From: Clavelina lepadiformis
Lineage: Eukaryota; Chordata; Ascidiacea; Aplousobranchia; Clavelinidae
NCBI RefSeq assembly: GCF_947623445.1
Contig: NC_135245.1
Span: 317,501-381,500, forward strand
DNA: 64,000 bases
Direction of reading: 5' to 3'
Shown here in pieces: positions 26,599 through 39,273 of the stretch. The notes below the pieces were generated by a model. That model was given only the letters and a program-made list of their open reading frames with translations. It was not told the origin of the DNA and made no database searches. Each line of letters starts with the position of its first letter. The first letter of the stretch is position 1. The position numbers and the translations under genes were made by a program.

Positions 26599-29500
26599 TC
26601 CTCCATCGAAATTTCAGGCTCAGTTTCCCGATGAAGTGTTTTCGACAACGACCAGATCGTCATCAGAATATACGTCCGGGAAATTCTAAACATGATGCAG
26701 GAAGATGACGTCATGACATGTGATGACGTATGATCGAAATAATCGAAAAGAAATTTATTTCTTCCAACTCTCGTTTTTGATTTTCAACTCACCCAGCGTA
26801 ATCACGTGATCACTACAACGCGACTGGCAAATCAATGCCGTGAAAAACAGTCACAAATGGACTTTGTGACGTCATAGTGCCTAGTCCTAATGCACCTTCC
26901 TATGATGATTAAAATCGTGGAAGGCGAGTCCAGTGCTTTTTTCCCACGACCTCGCGCGATTTTCTGTTCCAGCTTCAACCTTCGATCGCTTTATTTAGTC
27001 ATAATTAGAATCGCAACGAAAGCGCCCGATGCCGGAGCGTTAATTTGACCACAGCAAGAAATTAAAGAAGTTTCAAATTTCAGGTGAAAGTTTTCTTCTT
27101 CTCCTTAATTCGATCAACGCGAAGTTTGGAGGCCGCAGAAACGCGAGAAAACGCGCAAAGTTGAAAGTTGTTCTTTCATCTTTCGAGTTTACAAATCGCG
27201 CCACTCGCCCAGCTCAGACGCCCGAGTCTGGCAAACGAAGATAAATTTGTTTCAAAGAAATTCTCGAATTACAACGCACTTCAATCGGATGATTCAAGTC
27301 GACTTGAAATTTCAAAGCAAAGTTTTCATCTGAAAACACACAGAAAGTTGAAACAAATTTGATGATTTTCAACTTTGACTTTATATAAACAAACGCCGAT
27401 ATATCGCGCGATGAATCGTCGGCCGATGTTGCATCTAACCTCCTCATTGTTATGTCAACAATCTTTCATATTTGTGGTCTCATATCTCGTATCTATATTT
27501 AGTGCACTTTGACGACGAACACTTTGTAGCCGGGAAACTTTTGCACGAATTCGGGGGCTGACTCACACAACCAGGCTGGGGTTGGGATCTCACTCTCGAC
27601 CCCTTGCTTCAGATTTTTATAAAATCTCAATTCCCCTTATTGCGTCACACCAGCACGGTCGTATTAAAGTGTGACGTCGTCATTGCGGTCTCCGAGTTCA
27701 AGCAAAAACACAAGAGTTGCAGTTTATTTTGAGAATAATTGATGATCGTGACGAAACAGATGTCCTGTTGTCAAGGTTTCGACATTAGCTTGTCATTGGT
27801 CGGGAATCCTTCTCGCATTAAAACTTGATAACCGGTAATTTTCTCAAAAATCTTCTGTATTTGAGCCGGGAACGGCGGTAAAGGTGGCAAGAACAATTAT
27901 GGTGACGCTTGAGATTTAAAGTGGAGTCGATTTACGTTGTTCGACAACCAAGATCGATCTGATCACGAATATTTGTAATCTCGCAACAAAACACTTGAAA
28001 TTTATTTGTTGTCAATTTTTGTGATTTTCTTCAAAACTTTTATGTTTTTGATTCTAAAAATTGAAATTTCTTCGCAGCTGGGATTTCCACCAAACCAAGA
28101 TATTTTGTTTTCGAGATCGATTTATAGCTTCGAAAAACGTTGTTGGATTCGAAGATTGGAATTCAAACCTCCATCACGATTTCTCATGTTTTCTGTGCGA
28201 AAAGGGAGAATTTCTGCCAAAACTTTGTTTATTTTGCCACGATGCGCTGAAGAAAAACGCAGTTTATTCTGCTTTGACGATTCGCCACCAACTCACAAAT
28301 TCCAGCTTCCTGATCAACCGACCTCAAACACGCAACCAGATATGATTTCGTCAACATGGCAATGACGTCATATCCTGACTCTATGCTTCGAGTGAAACGC
28401 GGTGCAATTGGAAGGATTTGCTGCGGCCAGATTTTGCAAATGAATCAGCGATGAATAAGTTTGGCGCCGGTCTGTTGTTTGTGAGAAACCTTCTCCGGAA
28501 CCACTTGATGAAGTTTGCTCAGCTCGATCGACTCAACTCATATTAACAAGACTTGAACCTCGTGATGAAGATCAAAGACAATTTGTCGGGGAAGTGCGAT
28601 CAGCTGGCCAATGGGGGCATAAAACATCAGTTCATAAACATATCACCTAATGGTCAGTGGTTGCAGGGCTGAGTATCTCTCGTGTAGGTTGAGCGCGTTG
28701 AACATATTTACAACAAAGTGATGTTTCGAAGGAAAAGAGAACTCTGTGTTCACAACCTGCACCTGCAGCCACCAAGTGACTTATAGTGATGTATCACGTA
28801 TCATCTAGTCATAGTGACTTATCATGAGCTTACCACATCACGTCACGTCATATCACGACGAACCTGTATTTCGTTGTTTGTGTCGTTCCGCCTCACTGGT
28901 CACGTCAATCACCTTTGGTCTCCTGTCGATTTAAGACTTAATGACGTCATTCTTCTGCTTAAGCGCTTCATCGTAAATAGACGAAGCGTCTGAGGCACCA
29001 AGTGACGATGGAAAACAACAGCGGTCCGTGCCCCCACCCGTCCCCGCAGGTGTTTTTGTTTTTTTCGGAAATGGCCGCGATAATTTTTGAATCATTGTTT
29101 TTGTGGCATGAAAAAGTGCGAAAATAACCCGATTATCTTGTCTTTTATGACGTCAAAATCGATTTAAAGACTTTCCAGCCAATTAAAATGATTCTCTTTG
29201 ATGTTGGTCACGTGCGTACCATGTTTTCTGTTTATGACGTCAAGTCAAATACTCAGCAACGAAGCAGCCATATGAGTGGTTTCAGTGGTTCCAGGTTCAT
29301 TAACATCTGCGACTTCAATGGAATAACTTCATAATTCGGCGCTCTGGCACCACATGACGGGATAATGCCGATTATTTTAATAATACTGGAAGGGAGATTT
29401 GATCAAAATCAGGCCTTGACATTGTTTAGAGAAGATTCTTCTCAGGTTGTTTCATCTTAAACAATGGGTCGGGAATATTTTCTTTAGGAATCTCTCAAAG

Positions 29501-31438
29501 TTCATTGGCTGCTTGAAACAACAACTAGGGGAGGTTTGAAGTAATTTGATGACGTAACCAGATTGCAATGACTTCACTCGTCTTCGCCGACATGGTAGTT
29601 TATATAAAGACGGTTTGTGTCAACAGCCATCGCGGCAAAAAACACACTTGTGCTTTGGTTTTGACACATCTGATGGCAATTATTTTGATAAAGTGGCCTC
29701 AAGCACTTCCCCAGTTATCTTGTTCGCACGCAAACCTCGTCGTAAATTATTTATTGTGATGTCACAATAGTTGTTTATTTTACAGTGCGGAAATGCCCAA
29801 ACCAGAAAATTTGTGTTTTTTTTTCAAAGTTGTTTCGAGTAAACTTCAGTAGTTGCGTCCTTTATACGCTGATAAGAATATGCTGATGTCATTGGAGGCA
29901 GGTAGGCGGTTGGAGAGATGTTTGTCTTCTTACAATAGCAAAGTAATTTGAACCCTTCAAACCGTCAACCACCTTTCACGATGTTGTTTTATGATGTAAA
30001 CAAGCCCCCATTATCTTTCCTTTCTGCTGAAATAAATCTTCATTATGAGCTCATAAGGTGGTCATGGCAGATCGCAATTTGCGCGCTTTCATATAATTTC
30101 GGCCGTTTTAATGCGCGCTAATCGCAGAAGGCATTTCAAGAATCCATCTGCAGCCCATGAACATGAAAATAAATCAGTCAGGAGAAAATCTCTTCGTTTG
30201 TTCGCTAATAATCCAAACCTGAAACTTGTTTATGTTTACATAAAGGCGCCAAAAATGATGATAGAACAAATCCCGTGTTTTTTTTGAATAAACTAAATGT
30301 TCAGGTTATAGTTATGTAGAATATGGTGTGATGTCACAATTAAAAATCCCGTATCAAAGTACAGTTGGAAAAAAACGCGGTAAAAGCAACAATAACCCTT
30401 GCTTGCGTTTGCACAAAGCAAACAAAAGTTATCCTAATTATAAAAGTTTTTGGGAAATTGACATGAGTGTGTCGTCGTGAACCATCGTTGTGAAGAGTTA
30501 GAATGTCATCTTATCAGTTATATAAAATTACCGGAAAGAGCAAATACGGTGCTTTTGTGTGCTAACAATCTGTCCATGTTACGTCATGTTCCGTGTACGT
30601 GTCCCTTGCCCTTGATGTTGTGCCGTATCGCACGCGCCAGGTTCTGCTTCCTGATAGCGCCACGTCACATGCGCTTGTAGTGACTTCTGTGCAGTGACAA
30701 CAACCGGTTGTCAGCTTCGGTGCCGCTTCTTCAAAGGGAAGATAATTTTATCATGGCCGCCAAGTGCAGGGTTTCCTGGTATTTTGTTGCGTCATAATCA
30801 GTACGCTTAAGAAAACACAGCTTTTGTCGCTGTAACGAAATGACTTGGCGTTTTGTGTTTATCTACGTCATTCCGGAGCCAACTTGAGCTGAAGTGACAA
30901 GCAAATATTTTTAGCGTTTATCTTCATTATGTCATCTACATTTTCGTCTTCATCGCTATAAAGATCAACCCGGTATTGTAAATTGCAGAAAAGTCAAAAA
31001 GATTCAGCTAAAATGGACGGTTTTTAAAGCGAACGCTGTCCTGGAACTTTCTCCTGCAGCTTCCTTCATAATTAATGGGGATTTTTCTGCCCATCTACCA
31101 AATTTCGAAAATATCAAAACTGTCGTCAAAAACATATTTTTCTGGCTGGTGGTGTGGTGTGTACAGTGCTCTGCAATCATTCCGCTCTGGGGGTGTCTTT
31201 GCTGTCTTGCTCCGTTTTCAATTCTGAACGAAAGATAAATTTCTTGTTGCAGAAAGGTAACGAGTGACATCTTGCGGATTTGAAATATTTCAAATGGTTT
31301 TTGAGTGAAAGGTTAGCGCCATGTTCACGTCACAATGAACCATACGACATGTTCACGTTACAATGCAAATTTGGCATGAAACCGGTTATACCATAGACAT
31401 TGTGACAATGACTGCTTCAATATGGAACGTTTCTACAT

Positions 31439-31536
31439 TTACAACTGGTTATAAAGTGGAACGTATTTTCCAGGAGCAACTTGGGGCTGGTTGGCTTGTA
31501 TTGGGTACTGGGGCTGGTAGGTGGTGGCTTGGTTGC
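31439..31536 (-). pseudogene. Orphan last exon (exon 7) of an MS4A-like gene
   Basis: This 98-nt segment matches exon 7 of the array genes. It has an intact CAG acceptor, an open frame with QANQP and PGKYVPLYNQ, and a stop codon. No counterpart of exons 1-6 is found in the next 3 kb upstream of it, so the rest of this gene copy appears deleted. It could still serve as an alternative terminal exon for the neighbour at 34.7 kb only if transcripts ran through that gene's own last exon. A relic is more likely. Confidence 0.7.
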
Positions 31537-34500
31537 CTGCAATAAGCACAAGGTAGAATCTGCAGAATACACAGGTTCAAATAAAAATCATTTCTCGTAA
31601 AACAGAGTAAAATAAGCTCAGTCAGTTTAAATTGAACGAGGAATGCCAACGACGTAACAAATTGCGCCTCTAGCTTCAACTTGCAACATGCGCACGGTTT
31701 GAAAGTGTTGCTCAGTTAAGGCAGGCGGGTTGTTATAGGTTGTTATTATATGTAATAATAACACGGCGGGATAAAATGGTGATGAGATAATCGGTGTTGT
31801 TAAATTTCTGAAGATAAACGCAGCAATTCCGAGAGCAGTGTACTCCGTGTGGAAATGAGGAGAAATTGGTAGAATAATAGAAGCCAACCGTGGAAAATGT
31901 GATGGAATTGACGAGATTAACAGCAAGAGGAACAATTGGGTTATTTCAAGTTTGATAATTTCTTTACCTATTTATACGTGCATATATTTTTAGTCTATTT
32001 CTTGTGACGTCTTACATCGCCAACCCTAGGGCCTAATTGGTAATTAGCATCCCGCGCTTATTTCCTCATTGTGTGGCAACGATAGAGTTGGCGGATGGAA
32101 CGGTTTTGGTTTTGTGTAAGAAGGACGGTGGTTTTTATGGAGGGTGATGCAAATACCTTTGGTTTTCTTCTACACATGCTCGAGTTAAGAAATTGAATGC
32201 TGTTAAAAGGGCTAATGGGCTAATTGATTAGCCGTAAGAGCGGGAAGTTTCCTGGTAAAAGAAAACCTTGGTTACATATGAACAAAAAATTTGTGTTAGA
32301 CATCGCCAATAACAATAGAACCAATAAATTGAGGCCGGTTGGCTGGTAACAACATTCGAGAAAGTTTAATTCCGTGTCAGTTCGAGATTGTTGATCATGT
32401 GATAATAACAATTTCAATTACGTTGATGATGACGGGGAAACACCTCACGCTTGTACCAGGAGCGTTTGTCCAATATCGGTGCTGGGTCAAAGTTCACACC
32501 AGACACGAGTAGACCAATCGTTGAAATGGAAGTCAAGAAAAATCTTCCCACTACAATCTATATGTGAAGGTGGGTGAAAAGCAACCACGTGATTTTGGAT
32601 TTGGACAGAAGTGTGGCAACAAATTGTTACAAACATCAGGAAACGCTTCAGGTAGAAGATTTTCAAAATATTGTCAATTAATTATAAACTCTTACTTGGG
32701 TAAAAAGTTTCTAAACTTACATTTGCTCGTGTATACGTCATATAGTGTATACGTCATACAGTGTATACAGGTACAAAGAACATAGTGGCTCGCATCACCA
32801 AACACTCTCGATCAATTGATTCATCTGTCATAGACAAGGGCTGAGTGATGGAGCAATAAACAATTCAAACTTCTGGTGTTTTCATTCTTTATATTTTCCG
32901 GAACATGCGACCGACGTCCGTGCAAGGAACAGTTGACCTAGTCTAGTGCATCTTGTTCAACGATGCCCCGTAAGGAATTTATACAACTTATCACTAGACG
33001 CGCCATCTGTTGAAGTATGGCTTTAATATCTTAAAAAAGAGCAAAATAAGCTGAAGATCTGAAACAAAGTTTTGTTCGGTGATTTTGTCGATTTAAAGAC
33101 AAAGTAAATCGATTCTAGAACCGCGAAGATCGGTTTCAACCAGCTGTGTCCAACCCAAGACCCGTTGCAAGTGTTTGTCGTTATGCATAAGCACAGAGCA
33201 CCTACAGTTATATTCTTAATTTTGATAAATAGCAAACAGTTATCTTCAAGGTTCTGGCCAATAGAATTAAATAAAACAAACCAATATTACCCACGACAGA
33301 CGTACATTGGCCTGATCCGTTTATGTTGGCTGGAAACAGCGCAGATTCAACGCTATAAAGAATGCTTCGTGCTTGCTCAGCTGGGTTTGTCGTTGATTGG
33401 CCTCAAATAAAACTGATTTCAACACCACGATGAGAAATAAGTCATTTAGTCACAAACTGCCCACACTTAAATATCATCATCCCTTTATCACTTATCCTAC
33501 TACACAGTAATATCATTGTGTTTTCAGCACAACATAAAATGACCTTATGACGTCATCTAAACCTTGCTTTCAACTTGCATTCACGTAATTATAAGCTCAT
33601 ATGAAATGTCATCCGCTGTACTTTACTGTCACTACTGGAAAAAATTAGCATGTTGCGCCTTTCAGGAGAAGCTCAGTGTAACGGTAAGTTGACGAGTTTG
33701 CCTCGTATTGTGAAGTCGCCTCAAGAAACAACGCACCTCGCCGCTTCACTCGAAGGAATGAGAACGGTTGTCAAACACGTGGTGGAGACTTTGTTACTCT
33801 GTCATCAGCACGTGGAAACATTTCTATGATTGTGTCTCCGGCCAATGGCAGCATGGCGCAAACGAAAATAATTCGTCGATGCAATTACAGAAATAAACTG
33901 GTTAAAGGTTTTTGAAAGATTGTTTTACTAAAATTAATTCCACAAAGCACAGACATCTTATCATCTATAGCACAACACAAACTTTTGTTTCAAGCTGTCT
34001 AATTGGTTTGCGGTAAAAAAAAGTTAACTGTAACGCCATCTTGCTAATGCTAAAAAAACTTGCTAAACCCAAACTGCTGTGAACCGGTACGAAATTTTAG
34101 GCATGTTCCAAACTTTGCAGAGGAACAATAAACCAGTTTTACTGAACATTAGCAAGTAGCGAAATAACCTTCTAGTTCACCACAGTTAATCAAAAGTCTT
34201 CAACTTCTTTAACTTTCCGACACAGGCTCGAGTGGTTTTAACCAACTTACTTACAACGTGCAGTGAGCAACTTTATTAGACGTTGTGGAATTACGCGCTC
34301 GCTTAAAAAAGCACAAAAGCAAGTCATTGTAGACATTTATCATCTCATAAACCAGAAAATATCCGGACTTATGAACCCACCGATAAAGTTTATGTACAAA
34401 GCTACGAACACCATACACTGGCTGAAACGAGGTGGCGGTAACATCAGGTAAATGAACACGCAATGTTCCTACAAACGCCTTTGAAATTTGAACTCTTTAA

Positions 34501-34711
34501 CTTTGAAATATACATATCACTTTCAACCAGTCATCATAGTTTGAAATTCTTTAGTTTGTTTCCTCGGGCAATTTAAAAGCATTACAGTATGTGTTTATGT
34601 CGTAATAATTATGCATTGTGATTTTTTCTTCACAGCTTTAATGAAAATTTTCCGCAGAATAGAAACTAGTGCTATAGTTAGTGCAAGGCTTCAGAGAGAA
34701 TATGAAAACTT
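31537..34711. other. Intergenic, between orphan exon and array gene 1
   Basis: No gene seen. It holds one copy of a ~400-bp direct repeat (32376-32784) and a TGACGTCA near 33549. Short frames here show no recognisable domains. Confidence 0.5.
32376..32784 (+). repeat. Direct repeat copy A (~400 bp)
   Basis: This segment is near-identical to 38631-39029, from the shared word GTCAGTTCGAGATTG to GTACAAAGAACATA. Each copy lies 5' of an array unit: copy A beyond the orphan exon 7, copy B beyond array gene 1. It is best read as part of an older tandem-duplication unit. The open frame present in copy B is broken here by substitutions creating a stop near 32565. Confidence 0.75.
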
Positions 34712-36907
34712 TTAGGCCTCGTTATAAAATGGAGCATACTTCCCAGGAGTAACATGAGCAGGTTGGTTGGCTTGTACAGAGTACTGGGGCGGGTAGGTGG
34801 CTGCTGGGTTGCCTGCAAAATGTGCGTTGAACATGATTTTACATAAAAACTTGGCGCTGCCAAAAGATGAACAACGACTCTGACCAATACTCACCTGGTG
34901 ACGTAAATGTCTGCTGAGTGTAGACATTCTGCATGACTGGGGGCTGTGCAGGGAAGGACTGTGAAGAAGCAAGAACAATATTTCATTGGATATTGCTCAT
35001 TGCAGATTTAGGGTAATCCACGCTATATATGGCGCTTAGTATAAAAACGTCGGATCGAGTAAGAATTTCTTCTTAATTATTTGTCTTTTAATATTATAAG
35101 AACGTGAGTTACAATAATAAGTTCTTCACCTGAGCGCAGCAGCATGAGCAGCAGTTATACGGAGTGGAGCCACAGCAGTAAGCGGCACTAACAATCAGCA
35201 GGATGAAGGCGATGAAGCCGACGACAGCAGACACAGCGAAGATGGGCACAACAGTTCCCTGGAAATACGACAATTATGTATTTGAATCTATCTAATCCAT
35301 GATCAAAATCCACAACCGAATTAATGGACTCGCAGCGTTGATTGTATATCGCGTATGAATATAACACTCCGGTAAAGCGTCCAGTTTAGTTTCGAGAAAC
35401 GTTATCTGACATTTCATCTACAATTTTGACTTTATCATTTGCTTTGAAAGCAATAAAACTTAATCGATAAATGTTAAAGTCTGGCAGACACGTTGCCAAT
35501 TAAAGGAAATGACGCATGAAGTGTAAAATGTAAACAAGACAAGCTTAAACCCATCCGATGAACCGAGTCGGGTCCAACAACAAAACTTGAGTCACTTGAA
35601 ATTGCAACGCAATGACATCGGTCACTGTAATGTCAAGCTCTCAAGGCGATAACAAATCACCTGATATGCTGAAACTAGCGATGCGACAAACTGATAAATA
35701 TTCCAATTTGTGAGAATACAAATAAAAGATTTTATCACTTTTGTAAATCCGAATCGAATTTGATCTCGACAACTTTGCTCGGTGCACTTGACCAAAGATC
35801 CTGACGACAAAGGGAGTCGTGCTTAAAGTTTCCACATTATATAAGTTAGTTGTACGATAGAAATAAACTTGTTTTTCTCATTTATGCAAAACATTTGCAA
35901 ACATTCCACCGTCTACGATGTGGAACAAGTAACTAACAAGTAGAAACTTCAACGTTTTCCTTTTGCTTGTTTGTTTGGTTTTTTCAAAACCAAGAATTCG
36001 CCCGAAATCTTCTGCAATATTCGAATTCGCGAGAAGAAATAAGTTGGCCGACATTCTTGTGCAATATTTTGATTCTTTCTCGATTCGGCGCATCCCGAGT
36101 TAAACTTAAGTATGCCCAAGTTAAAACCACAAATTATACCGACACATAGTTGCAACATACCAGGATATCCGAAGAATACGAGTTTTCCAGTATGACCGGG
36201 AAAAACGCTGCGTACCACCCACTGACAAAAGTCATGCTTCCGGCCGCCACTGAGCCCCAGATACTGAATCCCATGTGCACGTTTATCTGGAATACGGATA
36301 ACCAAAATTATTTCTTGCAATGTTTATTGTTAAACGAATATGTTACGTATCACTGACGTCATGTACGCAAAAACTTACCATTCTTACTCCAGCCGACTCG
36401 CCACCTGCAGCCATACCGAGCGCTCCAGCCACGATGAACTATTTAACGAATAAACAAGATAAATACAAATTGGCGAAACCATCTACAGCAAGCGACATTG
36501 TTTTGCAATAAACGAGCGTTATTTGCGAAACAGAGCTCAATGTTATGTCCACTTAGTCTTAGAGTCTTAGAGACTCAGTCAGGAATGAACAGAAACTATG
36601 TAACATCTTCTCACCCATATTCCACACCAGATGCCTTCCCCAAGTACTGAGGAATAACCAAACTTTCCACATAAAACGGAACCCAAAACGATGCTGATTA
36701 TGCCCAAGACCACCTCAGTTATCTGTTAAAGTTGATTAAAAGCACAACTGTCATGAAGCTTAAGCAAATCAGTCTTCCAGTCGCTTAAGAGTTTGTACGT
36801 CAGAGACTTCCACTCACCCCAAGATTAAAGATCACTTTTTTGTTCTTAATCTCCTCCACAGGATGATGGGTTGTCACGGTAACAAATTGTTGCGTATTGG
36901 TTGCCAT
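34712..36907 (-). CDS. MS4A/CD20-like tetraspan membrane protein, array gene 1, 225 aa
   Basis: Exons: 36907-36818, 36722-36615, 36438-36379, 36286-36161, 35258-35130, 34958-34895, 34812-34712. Splice sites are GT-AG and the sum is 226 codons. The start sits in a good context (ACCATGG). Exon 1 gives a short cytosolic N-terminus; exon 2 carries TM1 and the GIWCGIW box that opens TM2; exon 3 completes TM2; exon 4 carries TM3 and the second outer loop; exon 5 carries TM4 followed by a Cys-rich stretch (CCGSTPYNCCSCCC) that is a likely palmitoylation site; exons 6-7 form a Pro/Gln/Tyr-rich tail. Exon 4 is 42 codons against 49-51 in the paralogues, shortening the large outer loop by at least seven residues. 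MS4A-like assignment rests on topology and the GIW...G.LG.AAG pattern. The exact function is unknown. Confidence 0.85.
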
Positions 36908-37370
36908 GGTGATTAAGAAAGTGTAAAGTTAAAAACAAATTCTCGTTGCTTAGTGAACACAATGGACTATAATGCTGCAATTTATGCAAAGTGCTCACGG
37001 TTAAAGAATTCGAAATTATCATTAAATAAGTTACCGGTCCTGCAAAGTATGCTCCTATATACACCAACTGACAGCGTTGTAATCAAATAAAGTGTCAAAG
37101 AAGTCAAGTTCTTTCTTTCTTTGTCAAGTTCTTTGTCAAAGAAGTACGACTCGTCTAGACTCAATAAGTTCACGAACAGTTCTAAACTTTTCTATCATCT
37201 GCAGCTTTTCTCAAACTAAAAGAAGTCTTTTTTGACTTTCCACTGCAATTCACAAGTTTGTTGAAGGATATCTCAGTAATCGTCTCGTTGCGCAACCAGC
37301 TTTACAGCAGCCACCCATAGTGTACTCCACTGCTGCTGAACATAACTTTTTAACTCTTTGTCACATTTTG

Positions 37371-37480
37371 ACGTCAGCAAACTCACCCGAGGCAGCGATT
37401 AACATCGACCTGGTCGCTTTATTTCTTTTAACTAAAGGTGCGAGGAGAAATAAAGGTTACCGTTTAATTTGAAATGACCC
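37371..37480 (-). promoter_or_regulatory. Conserved upstream module 1 of array gene 1
   Basis: TGACGTCA is followed at short distance by the word TCGCTTTATTTCTTTTAA and a GAGGAGAA block, about 460 bp 5' of the start codon. The same order of words lies 5' of every other complete array gene, so it is likely a shared promoter or enhancer element. Its function is inferred from conservation alone. Confidence 0.5.
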
Positions 37481-37804
37481 AAGGCTAAAAAAGTTAAACG
37501 TTTCTAAAATTGGCTGAAAACAATTTGTGAAAGTCGAACAATCCGACTTTTCTGTAATGTTGCCAACGACTGTACATTAGAGTACAAGTGAGGACATTAC
37601 ATACCATTCGCCAACACAAAAATGCATTTCCCATTACAAACAAAAGTTCTGTCACGTGAGAAAAACATCGCCAACAAATCACAACTTGCATTGTTATTCA
37701 TAAAACTTTTTCTTGAAATTGAGCAAACGAGCTATAAAGTATGTATGACGTAATAATGCGGTTGTAGGCAGTTGCGTAGGTTTGTGACGAATAATCCCCT
37801 CTCA

Positions 37805-37860
37805 GTTACAACTGGAAAGTGATAAAATATTCGTTCTCCAATATTCAAATACTCGATAAC
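37805..37860 (-). promoter_or_regulatory. Conserved upstream module 2 (GATA/ETS-like) of array gene 1
   Basis: The block ACAACTGGAAAGTGATAAAA matches blocks 5' of array genes 2 (near 45.63 kb) and 5 (near 62.93 kb). Read in gene direction it contains a GATA-type TTATC and a CAGTTG E-box; the GGAAGT ETS-like word is clear in the other two copies but weak here. Confidence 0.4.
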
Positions 37861-38630
37861 TACGAAGTTGAGAATAGACATCAGTAGATGATAAAAACGA
37901 TCTCACAATCCATGAATAAGCTTCAGTTCACAAAACAGGAAATGACGTTTAATTTCCACTGATTAAAAATGATTAATTAATGGAGCACCAAACAAAGCGT
38001 TTTCATTCAGCAAATCACGTCACTGCACAGAGACGCTTTTGATTCTTCGCGAGCATTGTATTCTCTTTCTTTTTATATAAAGCGCGACAAATTCTAAACA
38101 TCACCATTAAAGCGTTTTCTGCTTAAGCGCTTGCATGACTGCGTTGTTGTGTGGAAAGTCTTAGATTTCAAGTTGATTTTTGCTTCAAGACAGATCGAAA
38201 TTGCAAAGCAAGTTGAGCTTAACTCGTGACCAGCTAATTTGCATATAATTCTCCTCAATTAACTGTTACTCTGTTAGTCTTTAACAACGGGAAGTATCAT
38301 TGCACGAATCACTTCAATAAACCATTCACTCAATCCACGTTGTTTTAAACATGAAGCCGCACAAACATTCGCTTTAAACCAATTCTGCCAACTTAGCACC
38401 ATCGGTCAGCAAGTCGTGCCTCCTAAGTCTGCTTACTTGGTTTGCGTGAAATGTTGCGATGGTAAGTTTAAGAATTAGCTGCTCTTTCATTCTAATATTA
38501 TGCAAATACGTGACGATCGCTGATATTTTCATTACACGTTTTGACGACGTCATGTGTTTCCTTCATTGTGACGTCATAATTCACACTGCTCTTTCGAGAA
38601 ATTTCCCTGAGCTTATTAATACTCAGGATT

Positions 38631-39029
38631 GTCAGTTCGAGATTGTTGATCAGGTGATAATAACAATTTCAATTACGTTGATGATGATGATGATGGGGAA
38701 ACACCTCACGCTTGCCCCAGCTGAGTTTGTTCAATATCGGTGCTGGGTCAAAGTTCACACCAGACACGAGTAGACCAATCGTTGAAATGGAAGTCGAGAA
38801 ACATCTTCCCACTACAATCGATATGCGAAGGTGGGTGAAAAGCAACCACGTGATTTTGGATTTGGACGGAAGTGTGGCAGCAAATTATAACAAACATCAG
38901 GAAACGCTTCAGGTAGAAGATTTTCAAAATATTGTCAATTAATTATTAACTTTCGCTCGGGTAAAAATTTTTTAAACTTACATTTGCTCGTGTATACGTC
39001 ATATAGTGTATACAGGTACAAAGAACATA
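38631..39029 (+). repeat. Direct repeat copy B (~400 bp) with an open frame
   Basis: This is near-identical to 32376-32784. A plus-strand frame (38712-38942, 76 codons) stays open here and reads like coding sequence (MRRWVKSNHVILDLDGSVA), while copy A is interrupted. I do not recognise the product. It may be an exon relic dragged along by duplication, or chance. A GAT/ATG microsatellite (about five units) lies at its left part near 38680. Confidence 0.7.
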
Positions 39030-39153
39030 TTTGCGAAAGGTTAAGTTGAGAACCGAACTTTCCAGAATTCAGCGAACAATTTTCCATTTTTCATATCGTC
39101 ATTGAACCTAGAAAGCAGATCATTGCATTGAGTAGACAAGATTATTGGTTGGT

Positions 39154-39273
39154 TGGTTTCCTTCATTTCATTTCATATCTGTTGGTTTCCTTCATTTCAT
39201 TTCATATCTGTTGGTTTCCTTCATTTCATTTCATTTCATATCTGTTGGTTTCCTTCATTTCATTTCATATCTG
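39154..39273. repeat. Minisatellite, ~29-bp unit x 4
   Basis: Four head-to-tail copies of a 29-bp unit start TGGTTTCCTTCATTTC. The third copy has one extra ATTTC pentamer. Open frames over this block are by-products of the repeat. Confidence 0.9.

Larger units (their letters stand above)
15119..31438. other. 16-kb interval without a recognisable gene
   Basis: I read both strands and found no domain, no consistent exon chain and no RNA gene. The sequence is AT-rich and dotted with TGACGTCA and CACGTG palindromes, for example near 18317, 19527, 21605, 22073, 22192, 23258, 24212, 25270, 26706, 26869, 28365 and 28942. It lies 5' of the ADAMTS gene and could hold its enhancers or undetected UTR exons. 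A C12 run is at 26587-26598. Unrecognised short exons cannot be excluded. Confidence 0.5.

Noticed and set aside
37085..37145. Imperfect repeats of GTCAAAGAAGT and AAGTTCTTTGTC
   Set aside because: It is a short, local, low-complexity palindrome with no flanking duplication or conserved partner; CRISPR or transposon interpretations do not apply.
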